Of a DNA stretch of 64,000 nucleotides, positions 1-8,450 are shown in pieces (the first letter of the stretch is position 1; every line of letters begins with the position of its first letter). The stretch spans positions 268,992-332,991 of the forward strand of contig NZ_JASERL010000010.1 of NCBI RefSeq assembly GCF_030766935.1, read 5' to 3'. The stretch comes from Streptomyces sp. KL109B (GTDB taxonomy: Bacteria; Actinomycetota; Actinomycetes; Streptomycetales; Streptomycetaceae). The notes beneath the pieces were generated by a model. That model was not told the origin of the DNA. It made no database searches and was given only the letters and a program-made list of their open reading frames with translations. A program made the translations under genes and the position numbers.

Positions 1-183
1 GACGGGTTCGCCGCCCTCGCGCAGCACCGCCACGTGCGTGCGGCCCTTGAAGCGGGCGACCGCGGCTGCGAACTCCGGTGCCAGGAACGGGTTTTGGTAG
101 TCCGGCGAGTGCTCCATCGTGTCGTGCCAGGCCGCGCGCAGGGACGCGCCGAGTTCGTCGGCTCTGTACGTGGTGATGTTCAC
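1..183 (-). CDS. N-terminal fragment of a CelD/BcsL-like (FemAB-fold) acetyltransferase
   Basis: The frame opens with GTG at 183 and runs off the left edge, so only the first 61 codons are present. The peptide (VNITTYRADELGASLRAAW, then a PFLAPEFAAAVARF stretch) resembles the start of the GNAT-like 'cellulose biosynthesis CelD' proteins common in Streptomyces, in which a W...PFL.PEF pattern begins the first lobe. Substrate cannot be inferred. The catalytic part lies outside the window, so the family call is tentative. Confidence 0.5.
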   Translation of the reverse strand, partial: MNITTYRADELGASLRAAWHDTMEHSPDYQNPFLAPEFAAAVARFKGRTHVAVLREGGEPV

Positions 184-320
184 CGTCGGTTCGCCCGCCC
201 TTCGCCACGGGCGCGCGGGCTGCGTCGGTACACGAGCGTGCAGCTCATGGGCCCCCCTCTTCCCCCATGGGGCTCAAAGGTCGCGAAACAGGGCGCACGC
301 TGTCAAGAGTGCTTCATGCC

Positions 321-899
321 CTACGAGTTGATCCTCGTGTGCACATGCATGTCGTGCCAGCCGTCCGTGTGCAGCGCGAAGCTTCGCCTGGTGCCCTCCA
401 GTGGGTAGCCGGACTTGAGCGCCACCCGGCAGGAGGGCTCGTTGCGGGTGGAGTGCAGGAGGTCGAGGCGGTGGAAGCCCAGGCCGGTGGCCCACTCCGT
501 GAGCGCGGTCACGGCCCTGGGCGCGACGCCGGTCCCCCGGGCCGTCGGCAGCACCCAGTAGGCGATCTCGGCGCAGCCGTCCAGGGGGTTGATGTCCTTG
601 AGGGCGATCCGGCCGAGCGGCTCCCCGTCGGCGGCGCGGGTCACGAGCCACTGGCCGCTCGACTCCTTGAGCCAGCCCTCGCGCGCGTCCGCGATCCAGG
701 CGCGCGCCTCGTCGTCGGACTCCATGCTGCGCGCGTGCCAGTACCGGATGTCGGGGTCCCGGAAGGCGGCACGGACGGCGGGCACATCGGTCGACTCGGG
801 GGCGCGCAGGGCCAGTTCACCGTCCGGCGTGCGCAGGGTCGGCTGCGGGGCGGACGACAGGGCTCCGGCGGGAATCACGGGGTCGATCTCGAACGGCAT
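321..899 (-). CDS. GNAT N-acetyltransferase, RimJ/RimL type
   Basis: The 192-aa product has the layout of RimJ/RimL-like GNAT enzymes, which acetylate protein N-termini or small amines with acetyl-CoA: an N-terminal LRTPDGELALRAPE strand, central GRIALKDINPLDGCAEIAYWV strands, an acetyl-CoA pyrophosphate-loop region (RGTGVAPRAVTALTEWA), and a C-terminal NEPSCRVALKSGYPLEGTRR helix-strand typical of the subgroup. ATG at 899 was chosen because conserved sequence begins just after it; ATG codons at 908 and 911 are also in frame, and none has a strong Shine-Dalgarno. It is divergent from the KDG kinase operon with a 146-bp shared upstream region. Substrate unknown. Confidence 0.8.
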   Translation of the reverse strand: MPFEIDPVIPAGALSSAPQPTLRTPDGELALRAPESTDVPAVRAAFRDPDIRYWHARSMESDDEARAWIADAREGWLKESSGQWLVTRAADGEPLGRIALKDINPLDGCAEIAYWVLPTARGTGVAPRAVTALTEWATGLGFHRLDLLHSTRNEPSCRVALKSGYPLEGTRRSFALHTDGWHDMHVHTRINS

Positions 900-965
900 G
901 ATCCGCATCATCGCGTGATCGCTCCGCCCCCGCACCCGGATTCCGCTCCCCCCAAGACAAGAGGC

Positions 966-995
966 TGTTGCAACATGCGCACGCCTGTTGCGCAC
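966..995. promoter_or_regulatory. Putative operator: TGTTGCAACA palindrome plus TGTTGCGCAC copy 20 bp away
   Basis: TGTTGCAACA (966-975) is a perfect 10-bp palindrome, and a related TGTTGCGCAC (986-995) follows at exactly 20 bp, two helical turns. It lies upstream of the kinase-iclR-aldolase operon and within the region shared with the divergent acetyltransferase. The IclR regulator encoded two frames downstream is the natural candidate to bind it; that is inference. Confidence 0.45.
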
Positions 996-1045
996 CACCT
1001 GCTACGGTCGACGACAGAACCCGAGCGAAAGGGCCGAAGGACCGG

Positions 1046-1972
1046 ATGAGCAGCACGCAGCCGCCCCACCGCGCGGACGCGCTCTGCGTCGGCGAGACGA
1101 TGGCGCAGATCACCCCGGCCGACAGCGCGGGCCTCGAACACAGCCGGGAGCTGCGGCTCGCGGTCGCGGGCGCCGAGTCGACCGTGGCCCAGTACCTCGC
1201 CGACCTCGGGCACGAGGCCGCGTGGCTGAGCCGGGTCGGCGACGACCCGTTCGGGCGGCGGATCCTCGCGGCGGTCGCCTCGCGCGGCGTGCACGTGGGC
1301 GGCGTACCGCGCGACACCGGGGCCCCGACCGGCGTGTACTTCAAGGACCCGGGCCCCGAAGGCACCCGCGTGCACTACTACCGGGCGGGCTCGGCCGCGT
1401 CCCGGATGACGGCGGCCGACGCGGACCGCGTCGACCTGACCGGCGTACGGCTGCTGCACCTGACCGGGATCACGCCTGCGCTGTCGGACGGCTGTGCGGC
1501 GCTCGTGGACACACTTGTGGCGCGGGCGGCGGAGACCGGCACGACGGTGTCCTTCGACGTCAACCACCGCCCCGCGCTGTGGAGTTCGGCCGGGGCGGCG
1601 GCTGACGCGCTGCTCGCTCTCGCCCGTCAGGCCGATGTCGTGCTCGTCGGCCGGGACGAGGCCGAGACGCTGTGGGGCACCGCCACCGCCGAGGACGTAC
1701 GGGACCGGCTCGCGCCGCGCGGCACGCTCGTGGTGAAGGACGGGGACGTGGGGGCGACCGAATTCGCGGGCGGGGAGGCGGAGTTCGTGGCCGCGCCGAG
1801 CGTGGAGGTCGTGGAGGCCGTCGGTGCGGGCGACGCGTTCGCCGCCGGATATCTGAGCGGGCTGCTCGGCGGGGCGGCGGCGCGCGAGCGGCTCGCGCTC
1901 GGCCACCGGCTCGCGGGGCGGACGCTGCGCAGCATCGAGGACTACGTTCCCGCCACCGCGCAGGAGGCCTGA
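1046..1972 (+). CDS. PfkB-family sugar kinase, probable 2-keto-3-deoxygluconate kinase
   Basis: This 308-aa ribokinase-fold (PfkB) kinase probably phosphorylates 2-keto-3-deoxygluconate to KDPG in the cytoplasm. The family signature VGAGDAFAAGY around residues 259-269 contains the catalytic Asp, and GVYFKDPGPEGTRVHYYR (about 94-111) matches the substrate-lid region of KDG kinases. ATG 1046 follows AAGGACCGG; the longer open frame from 968 would run through the palindromic operator. It is the first gene of an operon with an IclR regulator 5 bp downstream and KDPG aldolase, so kinase plus aldolase would convert KDG to pyruvate and glyceraldehyde-3-phosphate. Specificity rests on that context; another sugar acid is possible. 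Confidence 0.8.
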   Translation: MSSTQPPHRADALCVGETMAQITPADSAGLEHSRELRLAVAGAESTVAQYLADLGHEAAWLSRVGDDPFGRRILAAVASRGVHVGGVPRDTGAPTGVYFKDPGPEGTRVHYYRAGSAASRMTAADADRVDLTGVRLLHLTGITPALSDGCAALVDTLVARAAETGTTVSFDVNHRPALWSSAGAAADALLALARQADVVLVGRDEAETLWGTATAEDVRDRLAPRGTLVVKDGDVGATEFAGGEAEFVAAPSVEVVEAVGAGDAFAAGYLSGLLGGAAARERLALGHRLAGRTLRSIEDYVPATAQEA

Positions 1973-1977
1973 GCCCG

Positions 1978-2724
1978 ATGTCGCAGACCGTGCGCCGTGC
2001 CATCGACATCCTTGAGTTCATCGCCCGCCGCCCGCGCACGCAGACCGAGGTCGGCGAGCACCTGGGCGTGCACCGTTCGACCGCGCTGCGGATCCTGGAG
2101 TCCCTGCGGGAGGGCGGCCTCGCGCGCCGCCTGCCCGACGGCCGGTACGCGGTCGGGCACCGGCTCGCCGGGCTCGCGGGGCTCGCCCTGGAACAGTTCG
2201 GGTTGAAGGACGTCGCCGGTGAGCATCTGCGGCTGCTCGGCGAGCGCTGCGGGCACACCGTGCACCTCGCCGCGCTCGAGGACGAGCAGATCGTGTACGT
2301 CGACAAGGTCGACCCGGTGGACGGGGTGCGGCTGTACGCGCAGATCGGGCGGCCTGTCACGCTGCACACGGCGGGGGTCGCGAAGGCGATCCTGGCGTAC
2401 GTGTCGCGCGAGCGGGCCGACGTTCTCATCTCCGGCTGCGACTTCGCGCCGCACACCGCAACGACGATCACCTCCCGCGCCGCCTACCGCACCGCCCTCG
2501 CCGAGACGCTGGCGCGCGGCTGGGCCGTCGACGACGGGGAGTACGAGGACTACGTGAACTGTGTGGCCGTGCCGGTGCGGGACGGCGGTGGCGAGGTCGT
2601 CGCCGCGGTGTCCGTGACGGCACTCAAGGCCAAGGCCGGCCTGGCCGCCCTCGAATCCGACGTCCTGCCCGACCTCATGACCACCGCCGACACGATCTCC
2701 AAGGAGCTGGGATGGCGCCCGTAA
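1978..2724 (+). CDS. IclR-family transcriptional regulator of the KDG operon
   Basis: The 248-aa protein has an N-terminal winged helix (residues about 4-60, with TQTEVGEHLGVHRSTALRIL as the HTH) followed by the IclR effector-binding domain (about 75-245). That domain includes HLAALEDEQIVYVDKVD and the GVAKAILAY and AVPVRDGGGEVVAAVSV segments that line the ligand pocket in this family. It starts 5 bp after the kinase stop and ends 13 bp inside the aldolase gene, so all three are translationally linked. IclR proteins of sugar-acid operons usually repress and are released by KDG-type metabolites. The TGTTGCAACA palindrome upstream of the kinase is the likely target. Confidence 0.9.
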   Translation: MSQTVRRAIDILEFIARRPRTQTEVGEHLGVHRSTALRILESLREGGLARRLPDGRYAVGHRLAGLAGLALEQFGLKDVAGEHLRLLGERCGHTVHLAALEDEQIVYVDKVDPVDGVRLYAQIGRPVTLHTAGVAKAILAYVSRERADVLISGCDFAPHTATTITSRAAYRTALAETLARGWAVDDGEYEDYVNCVAVPVRDGGGEVVAAVSVTALKAKAGLAALESDVLPDLMTTADTISKELGWRP

Positions 2725-3320
2725 CGTTTGACGAGTTGTTCGCCGGGGTGCCGGTGATGGCGATCCTGCGCGGCATGCCGATCGACAAGTCCGTCGAACT
2801 CGCCGTACGAGCATGGGACTTGGGCATCGAGTGCGTCGAGGTCCCGGTGCAGACGGAGGAGGCGGCGGGGGTGCTCGCCGCGGTCGTCGCCGCGGGCGCG
2901 GAGCGTGGGAAGCCGGTGGGCGCCGGCACGGTCACCTCCGGTGAGCGGCTCGGGTGGGCGGTGGAGGCGGGGGCGGCGTTCACGGTGGCGCCCGGGCTCG
3001 ACGTGGAGGTGGCGCGGGCCAGTGTCGCGGCGGGGCTGCCGCATCTGCCGGGTGTCGCCACCGCCACGGATGTGCAGGCCGCGAGGGCGGTGGGGTTGAG
3101 CTGGCTGAAGGCGTTTCCGGCGAGTGTGCTCGGGGTGGAGTGGTTTCGGGCGATGCGGGGGCCGTTTCCGGAGGTGCCGTTCGTTGCCACGGGGGGGATG
3201 GATGCGGGGAACGCTGCCGCTTATCTTGCGGGTGGGGCGAAGGTCGTGGCGGTTGGCTCCGCCCTGGAGGACCCGTCCCAACTCCCTTCCCTGAGCGCCC
3301 TGTTGCACCCCACCGTATAA
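2712..3320 (+). CDS. eda: 2-dehydro-3-deoxyphosphogluconate (KDPG) aldolase
   Basis: The 202-aa class I aldolase cleaves KDPG to pyruvate and glyceraldehyde-3-phosphate (Entner-Doudoroff lower half). The Schiff-base lysine is in WLKAFPAS at residue 133, the same number as in E. coli Eda. The VEVPVQT strand near residue 43 carries the catalytic Glu, and GAGTVT and FVATGGMD form the phosphate and substrate loops. The ATG overlaps the end of the iclR gene by 13 bp, showing translational coupling. Length is normal for the trimeric family. A role with 4-hydroxy-2-oxoglutarate or the galactonate analogue cannot be excluded. Confidence 0.9.
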   Translation: MAPVTFDELFAGVPVMAILRGMPIDKSVELAVRAWDLGIECVEVPVQTEEAAGVLAAVVAAGAERGKPVGAGTVTSGERLGWAVEAGAAFTVAPGLDVEVARASVAAGLPHLPGVATATDVQAARAVGLSWLKAFPASVLGVEWFRAMRGPFPEVPFVATGGMDAGNAAAYLAGGAKVVAVGSALEDPSQLPSLSALLHPTV

Positions 3321-3327
3321 ACGCCTC

Positions 3328-3515
3328 GGGGCTCCGCCCCGGACCCCGCTGCTCAATCGCCGCAGAGGCTTGATAGTTCACGCCGCACCGCGCGAACGCC
3401 GGCGGGGCTGTATGGGTGCTCCAGCGCCGATTACTTAGAGCCCCTGCGGCGATTGAGCAGCGGGGTGCGGGGCGGAGCCCCGGGCTTTTCAGCCCCTCCG
3501 GCGATTGAGGAGCGG
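3328..3515. repeat. Streptomyces-type GC-rich intergenic palindromic repeat, three copies
   Basis: The gap between the aldolase and the convergent membrane-protein gene holds an inverted copy (3328-3373), a direct copy (3439-3485) and a partial copy (3488-3515) of an element beginning CAAGCCCCTGCGGCGATTGA and ending in a GGGGTCCG / CGGAGCCCC hairpin. The same element recurs at about 14.72, 14.79, 35.90, 35.96 and 45.21 kb, always between genes. No coding potential is seen here. It may act as a transcription stop between convergent genes. Confidence 0.85.
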
Positions 3516-3521
3516 GGGAGG

Positions 3522-5387
3522 TTAGAGGAGGGAGTCGGGGCAGGATGTGCCGCGGGGGAGTTGGTAGGGGGAGGCGAGGTGGTAGGTGCCGGGGGCTGGG
3601 GCCAGGAGGACCGTCCAGGTGTCGCCGGACGTGTCCTCCGGCGCCTCCGTCAGGCATCCGTGGACGTTGGCGTACCGCTTCGGGAGGCTGTCGTCCGACT
3701 CGCGGGCCCGCTTGGACGCCTCCGTCTCCTTCGGGGCACCCAGACTCTTGCCCTTCGCGTCGACGACCGACAGCCACGGCGAGTACGGGATGCGGATCAG
3801 GATGCGGCCGGGACGCGTGACCTCGATGGTGAGCTCGCCCTGCTCCGCCGCGTCGACGACCGCGTGCGGCTCCGCCAGCGGCGTCGGATCCGTGACGGCG
3901 AAGAGCTGCCAGTTGGCGTCGCCCCACACCTGCTTGAGGTACGGGAGGCCCTGCCGGACCAGCTGACGTTCGCGCTCCGCGCCCTTGCCGTCCGGTTCCC
4001 CCTTGGGCAGCACCACATAGTGCACGGCCCAACGCCGCAACCACTCCCGGTAGTTCGCGGAGTTGAGCGTGCCGTCGTAGAAGAGCGGGTTGCGCTCCAT
4101 GTCGGCCTGCCGGTTCCAGCCGCGCGCCAGATTCACGTACGGGGCGAGCGCCGACGCCTCGCGGTGCGAACGCGCGGGGATCACCTCGACGCGACCGTGT
4201 TCGGCCCTGACCTCCTGCAACTCGTTCACGAGCGGCGCGAGTTCACGCGCCCAGGAGGCCGCGGGCGTCGTCCGTACGACGTCGTCGACCGACTTGAAGC
4301 CGATCCACACGTTGAAGCCGACGAACGCGATCACGATGACGTACCACTTGCGCGAACGCGGCACCGTGAACGGCAGCGCCGCCAGCAGCGCGACCCCCGC
4401 GAACAGCATGGGAAGGCGAGTGATGTTGGAGCCGATCTGCGAGCTGATCAGCCACACCAACAGCACCGCGAGGGTGTAGACGGCGGCCGTGATCCGTACC
4501 GTCACCCACTGCCTGGGCACGAGGACGTACACGAGCACCCCGTACACCATCGGCAGCAGCGCCGACCAGAACGACATCGGCTGCGTACCGGAGAACGGGA
4601 ACAGCCACGCCGACAGCGCCACGACGACGGTCGGCGCGAGCCCGAGCGCGTACGCTCCCGGGCGCCGCTTCTGAAGGAAGAGGGCGACGGCGACGAGCCC
4701 GACGAACAGCCCCGCCACCGGCGAGCACGCCGTCGCGATCCCGGCGAGCGGCGCGGCTACCAGCGCCTTCGCCCAGCGCCGGTAGCGCCAGCGGTACGGC
4801 CAGCAGAACACGGTGGCCGTCGCCGCGAGCCCGAACATCATGCCGAGGCCGAACGTGACGCGCCCCGACGCGGCGTTGCAGAGGAGGGCGAAGACCCCGG
4901 CGAGGGCGGGCCACAGCGGCCGTGCCACCACCCGCGTACGGATCAGGATCATGGTCAGCAGCGTCGCCGACAGCGTGCCCGCGATCATCATCGTCGTGCG
5001 CACGCCGAGCACCGACATCAGATACGGCGACACCACGCTGTACGAGACCGGGTGCATGCCCCCGTACCAGGCGAGGTTGTACGCCGAGTCGGGGTGCCTA
5101 CCGACGAACTCGGCCCAGGCGTCCTGCGCCGCCAGATCCCCGCCGCTGTTCGCGAACGTGAAGAACCAGATGAGGTGGAGGAGCGCGGCCGCGACCGTGG
5201 CGAGGGTGACGGGGTGCCGGGCGAAACGCTGGAGGCGGCTTGCGTCGCCGGGGGTTCCGGTGGTGCCGGTCTGCCCTGTGAGCTGCTCCGGAAGCCGTAT
5301 TCGGGTGTGGCGGGTGCCGCCTCGGGTGCCGCCCGTCCCCGGTCCGGGCTTCGCGTCGTCGGCGCGCGTCGGCCTCGCTGTGGCCAC
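3522..5387 (-). CDS. Large polytopic membrane protein with an extracytoplasmic C-terminal domain
   Basis: The 621-aa product has a charged Thr/Gly-rich N-terminus of about 50 residues, then about a dozen hydrophobic segments over residues 55-385 (for example LATVAAALLHLIWFFTFANS and YLMSVLGVRTTMMIAGTLSA). About 240 soluble residues follow, containing NYREWLRRWAVHYVVLPKGE and a beta-rich ending. The architecture and the short loop after the first membrane span resemble GT-C glycosyltransferase-like or 6-pyruvoyl-tetrahydropterin-synthase-related membrane proteins, but I see no decisive catalytic motif. GTG at 5387 is preferred over GTG 5396 because GGGAG sits 8 nt before it. No partner gene is adjacent in the same orientation. 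Confidence 0.6.
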   Translation of the reverse strand: MATARPTRADDAKPGPGTGGTRGGTRHTRIRLPEQLTGQTGTTGTPGDASRLQRFARHPVTLATVAAALLHLIWFFTFANSGGDLAAQDAWAEFVGRHPDSAYNLAWYGGMHPVSYSVVSPYLMSVLGVRTTMMIAGTLSATLLTMILIRTRVVARPLWPALAGVFALLCNAASGRVTFGLGMMFGLAATATVFCWPYRWRYRRWAKALVAAPLAGIATACSPVAGLFVGLVAVALFLQKRRPGAYALGLAPTVVVALSAWLFPFSGTQPMSFWSALLPMVYGVLVYVLVPRQWVTVRITAAVYTLAVLLVWLISSQIGSNITRLPMLFAGVALLAALPFTVPRSRKWYVIVIAFVGFNVWIGFKSVDDVVRTTPAASWARELAPLVNELQEVRAEHGRVEVIPARSHREASALAPYVNLARGWNRQADMERNPLFYDGTLNSANYREWLRRWAVHYVVLPKGEPDGKGAERERQLVRQGLPYLKQVWGDANWQLFAVTDPTPLAEPHAVVDAAEQGELTIEVTRPGRILIRIPYSPWLSVVDAKGKSLGAPKETEASKRARESDDSLPKRYANVHGCLTEAPEDTSGDTWTVLLAPAPGTYHLASPYQLPRGTSCPDSLL

Positions 5388-5470
5388 TGCTGACACTCCC
5401 GTATGCCCGTGTGCCGTTGTGAATGGCCGGAGGGACGTCCCCCGTCCTGCCCCGGTCTCGCGACGCTAGC

Positions 5471-5500
5471 ACGGCCCCGGCGCGCGGGCGCCGGGGCCGT
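5471..5500 (-). terminator. Perfect 13-bp hairpin downstream of the carboxypeptidase gene
   Basis: ACGGCCCCGGCGC (5471-5483) pairs perfectly with 5488-5500 around a 4-nt GCGG loop, about 30 nt beyond the stop codon of the minus-strand carboxypeptidase gene and upstream of the next minus-strand gene. There is no T-tract, as is usual in Streptomyces. Confidence 0.7.
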
Positions 5501-5506
5501 GGGGGC

Positions 5507-5534
5507 GTCAGGTCGTCAGGTCGTCAGGTCGTCA
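5507..5534. repeat. 8-bp tandem repeat GTCAGGTC across the carboxypeptidase stop codon
   Basis: Three full GTCAGGTC units (5507-5514, 5515-5522, 5523-5530) and a partial fourth run directly into the stop codon (TCA, 5532-5534, read as TGA on the minus strand). Confidence 0.8.
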
Positions 5535-8228
5535 GCCGACGCGGGTCAGCTTCGCGCCGAACCCGGGCTCGGCGAGGTCCTTCTGCAGGGCCACCGGCAC
5601 CTCCACGGCGCCGCCCTCGCCGTCGCCGACCTCCAGGACGCCGACCTTGTCGCCGGTCTTGCCGGTGTGCGGCACGGACTTGCCGTTCTGGTCGGCGAGT
5701 TGCAGGTGCACGGTCTTGCCGGCCCAGCCGACGGCCTTGACGTCCTCCGTCACCGTGACCGGCGTGTGCCCGCCCAGCTGATCGTCCACGTACCCGACGA
5801 CATCACCCTTCTTCAGGATCGTCGACGAGGTGACCTCGTCCTGCGCGGCGAGCATCGCGGTCTTGCTGACCGCGTTGACCGTGTCGATGATCGGTGCCTT
5901 GTGCTGGCCGAGGACCGCGCCGACGACGGTGACGGTCGAACCGCCCGCGTCCTTGGTGGCGGCGAACAGCAGGTTGCCGCCGGCCTTGGTCGTCGTACCG
6001 GTCTTGATGCCGACGGCACCGTCGTACGGCACGAGGCGGTTGTAGTTGGTCCACTTCTTGCCGGACGGGTCGGTCCAGGTGGGCAGCTTGGTGATGTCGG
6101 TCAGCGCCGGAATCTGCACCAGCTCGTTGCCGAGCTTCACCTGGTCCTCGGCCGTGGAGACGGTGCTCTCCTTCAGGCCTGACGGGTCGGTGTACTTGGT
6201 GTTCTTCATGCCGAGTTCCTTGGCGGTGTCGTTCATCTTCTTGACGAACGCCTCCTCGGAACCGGCGTCCCAACGGGCGAGCAGCCGCGCGATGTTGTTC
6301 GCCGACGGGATCATGACGGCGGCCAGCGCGTCCTTCTCGGAGAGCTTGTCGCCCTCCTTGACGGTGTTCAGCGTCGACTCGTTCTGCCCGTCGGCGTCGT
6401 AGCCGCCCTCCTTCTCGGCGGTGGCGTCGACGGTGATCTTCGGCCCGTCCTCGCCCTTCTTCAGCGGGTGGTCCTTGAGCACGATGTACGCGGTCATGGA
6501 CTTGGCGACCGAACCGATCGGCACGGACTGCTGCTCGCCGAAGTGGTCCATGGTCCCGATGCCCTGTACGTCCATCCAGCCCTGGCCCTCGTCCGGCCAC
6601 GGGAGGGACGCCTTGTCGCCGTCGAAGGTGTACGTGGCGTCGGTGGTGAGGGAGAGGGTGGGCGTCGGCAGCGGGCGGACGGCCTGCACGATCGCGAAGA
6701 CGATGATCAGCAGGATGACGAGCGGGGTCCACACCTTGACCCGGCGCACGGCGGTGCGGACGCGGGTCTCCGGGGGCGGCGGGGTGTTGGTCAGCTCGGC
6801 GAGCAGGTCCAGCGGAGGCTTCGGCGGCAGCGGCTGCTGAGTGGTGCGCTCGGCGGGCTCAACGGTGGGCTCCGCCCCGGCCGTGGCCTCGGTCTTGGCC
6901 CCGGTCTTGGCCTCGGGGGGCAACTCCTTCCCGGCACTCTTGCCCGTGCCTCCGGCGGTTTCCTCGTCCAACGGCTTGAGCGGCACGAACTTGCTGCTCT
7001 TCGCCGTCCCGGCCGCCTTCAACGTGGTCGTCGGCTGATCCACGGCCGGCGCCTCGACGGCCTTGAACACGGCGGTGGGCTGGTCGACGGGCCCCTTGGC
7101 CCCCGCGGCCTCGGCCTCCGGCACGCCACCGGATCCGGACTCGGCGTCGGCCTTCGCGTCCGCCTTCGCGTCGGCGTCGGGCTTCGCGTCCGCCTTCGCG
7201 TCGGCGTCGGACCCGCCGTCCGACTTGGCACCGCCGTCGGGCTTCGCCCCCGACTTGGCGCCGTGGCTGGACTCGACGTCCGACTCGGCGTCTGCGTCGG
7301 ACTTGGCGTCGGGCTTCGACTTCGCGTCGCCGTCGGACTCCGACTTGGCGCCGGAGCTGGACTTGGCGTCCGGCTTCGCATCGGCGCCGGGCTCGGGCGT
7401 CGCGCCCGACTTGGCGTCGGGTTCGGCATCCGACTCCGCGTCACCGTCGGACTTCGCCTCCGACTTCGCGTCGGAGCTGGACTCGGCGTCCGGCTCGGCG
7501 TCACCGCCGGACTTCGCGTCGGCGTCGGACTCCGGCTCAGCGTCGAGGCTGGACTTGGCGTCCGGCTCAACGTCAGCGCCGGGCACGGGCTTCGCGCCCG
7601 ATTCGGCGTCCGCCTTCTTGTCGGCGTCGGACTCCGACTTCGCGTCGGAGCTGGACTTGGCGCCCGGCTCCGCGTCAGCGTCACGCTTCGCGCCGGCACC
7701 AGAGCCGGACTCGCCGTCGGACTTCACGTCCGGCTCGGTGTCACCTCCGGACTTCACGTCCGGCTCGGCGTCGGCGTCCGGCTCCGCAGCGCCGTCAGGC
7801 TTCGACTCCGACTCGACGTCGGCGTCGGACTTCTCGGCGGACTCAGCGTCCGCGTCCGCGTCCGCCTCCGCCGCAGGCTCGGCCTCGTCGTCGTCCGGGG
7901 CAGCGTCGTCACGCCCGGAATCGGCGTCGCCCGAATTTGCATCTGCAGACGCCTCAGGGCCGTCGCCGGCCACCCACGCCGCCACGGCCGCCCGCAGGCG
8001 CTCGTCCCCGGCCTCCTCAGAGGCCGGGGTATCGCCCTCGCTCTCGCCGGAGGCGCTCGCACGCACCTCACGGGCCGAGAACACCGCCGTCTCCTGGTCC
8101 ACGCCGGACGGCGCAGACGTCGACGTCGAATCCCGCGACACCGCGAGACGCGGATCCCGCTCGTCCGGAGTCGGGCCTCCCGACGCCTTGTGCTCACCCG
8201 AACCCGACTTGTCGGGGGTCCCCGCCAC
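5532..8228 (-). CDS. D-alanyl-D-alanine carboxypeptidase (S11) with giant disordered cytoplasmic tail
   Basis: The 898-aa protein is a membrane-anchored penicillin-binding protein trimming peptidoglycan pentapeptides. The catalytic part (about 540-800) shows SVAK near 572, SANN near 640 and KTG near 740. A single membrane span (TPLVILLIIVFAIVQAV, about 500-522) puts it outside the cell. Residues 1-495 are therefore cytoplasmic and mostly Ala/Asp/Ser/Glu/Lys low-complexity repeats of DAKS/DAE/DADA type (about 115-390). A DQ(E/P)T motif occurs three times: VDQETAVF near 43, then VDQPTAVF and VDQPTTTL between about 395 and 420. GTG 8228 follows GAGGAGG by 7 nt. Typical S11 enzymes are 300-450 aa, so the tail is extreme. 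Confidence 0.93.
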   Translation of the reverse strand: MAGTPDKSGSGEHKASGGPTPDERDPRLAVSRDSTSTSAPSGVDQETAVFSAREVRASASGESEGDTPASEEAGDERLRAAVAAWVAGDGPEASADANSGDADSGRDDAAPDDDEAEPAAEADADADAESAEKSDADVESESKPDGAAEPDADAEPDVKSGGDTEPDVKSDGESGSGAGAKRDADAEPGAKSSSDAKSESDADKKADAESGAKPVPGADVEPDAKSSLDAEPESDADAKSGGDAEPDAESSSDAKSEAKSDGDAESDAEPDAKSGATPEPGADAKPDAKSSSGAKSESDGDAKSKPDAKSDADAESDVESSHGAKSGAKPDGGAKSDGGSDADAKADAKPDADAKADAKADAESGSGGVPEAEAAGAKGPVDQPTAVFKAVEAPAVDQPTTTLKAAGTAKSSKFVPLKPLDEETAGGTGKSAGKELPPEAKTGAKTEATAGAEPTVEPAERTTQQPLPPKPPLDLLAELTNTPPPPETRVRTAVRRVKVWTPLVILLIIVFAIVQAVRPLPTPTLSLTTDATYTFDGDKASLPWPDEGQGWMDVQGIGTMDHFGEQQSVPIGSVAKSMTAYIVLKDHPLKKGEDGPKITVDATAEKEGGYDADGQNESTLNTVKEGDKLSEKDALAAVMIPSANNIARLLARWDAGSEEAFVKKMNDTAKELGMKNTKYTDPSGLKESTVSTAEDQVKLGNELVQIPALTDITKLPTWTDPSGKKWTNYNRLVPYDGAVGIKTGTTTKAGGNLLFAATKDAGGSTVTVVGAVLGQHKAPIIDTVNAVSKTAMLAAQDEVTSSTILKKGDVVGYVDDQLGGHTPVTVTEDVKAVGWAGKTVHLQLADQNGKSVPHTGKTGDKVGVLEVGDGEGGAVEVPVALQKDLAEPGFGAKLTRVG

Positions 8229-8450
8229 CGATGCCTCCTCGACCGATCAACCACTCAAACCGCTAGCACTGGACAGGCTGCCTCCGTCCGGCACTGTCCG
8301 AACCATGTACCAGTGTCCTGTGTGGGGGCTTAACCCACGTGGTAGACGAGAACGACATAGCTACAGGTTCCCGTCCAAACCCCCCACGCACTCTCGACAG
8401 ACCAATGTGAGAGGGGTCACCCTGTCATTCATCCACGCGGGGAGGCATGG

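Noticed and set aside
3453..5393. 646-aa plus-strand open frame opposite the membrane-protein gene
   Set aside because: Arg-rich, low-complexity shadow frame; the minus-strand frame has clear membrane spans and a Shine-Dalgarno.
6468..8333. 621-aa plus-strand open frame rich in G-V-G-L-R-V-R-L repeats
   Set aside because: Antisense of the Asp/Ala/Ser repeat region of the carboxypeptidase tail; no initiation site or family.
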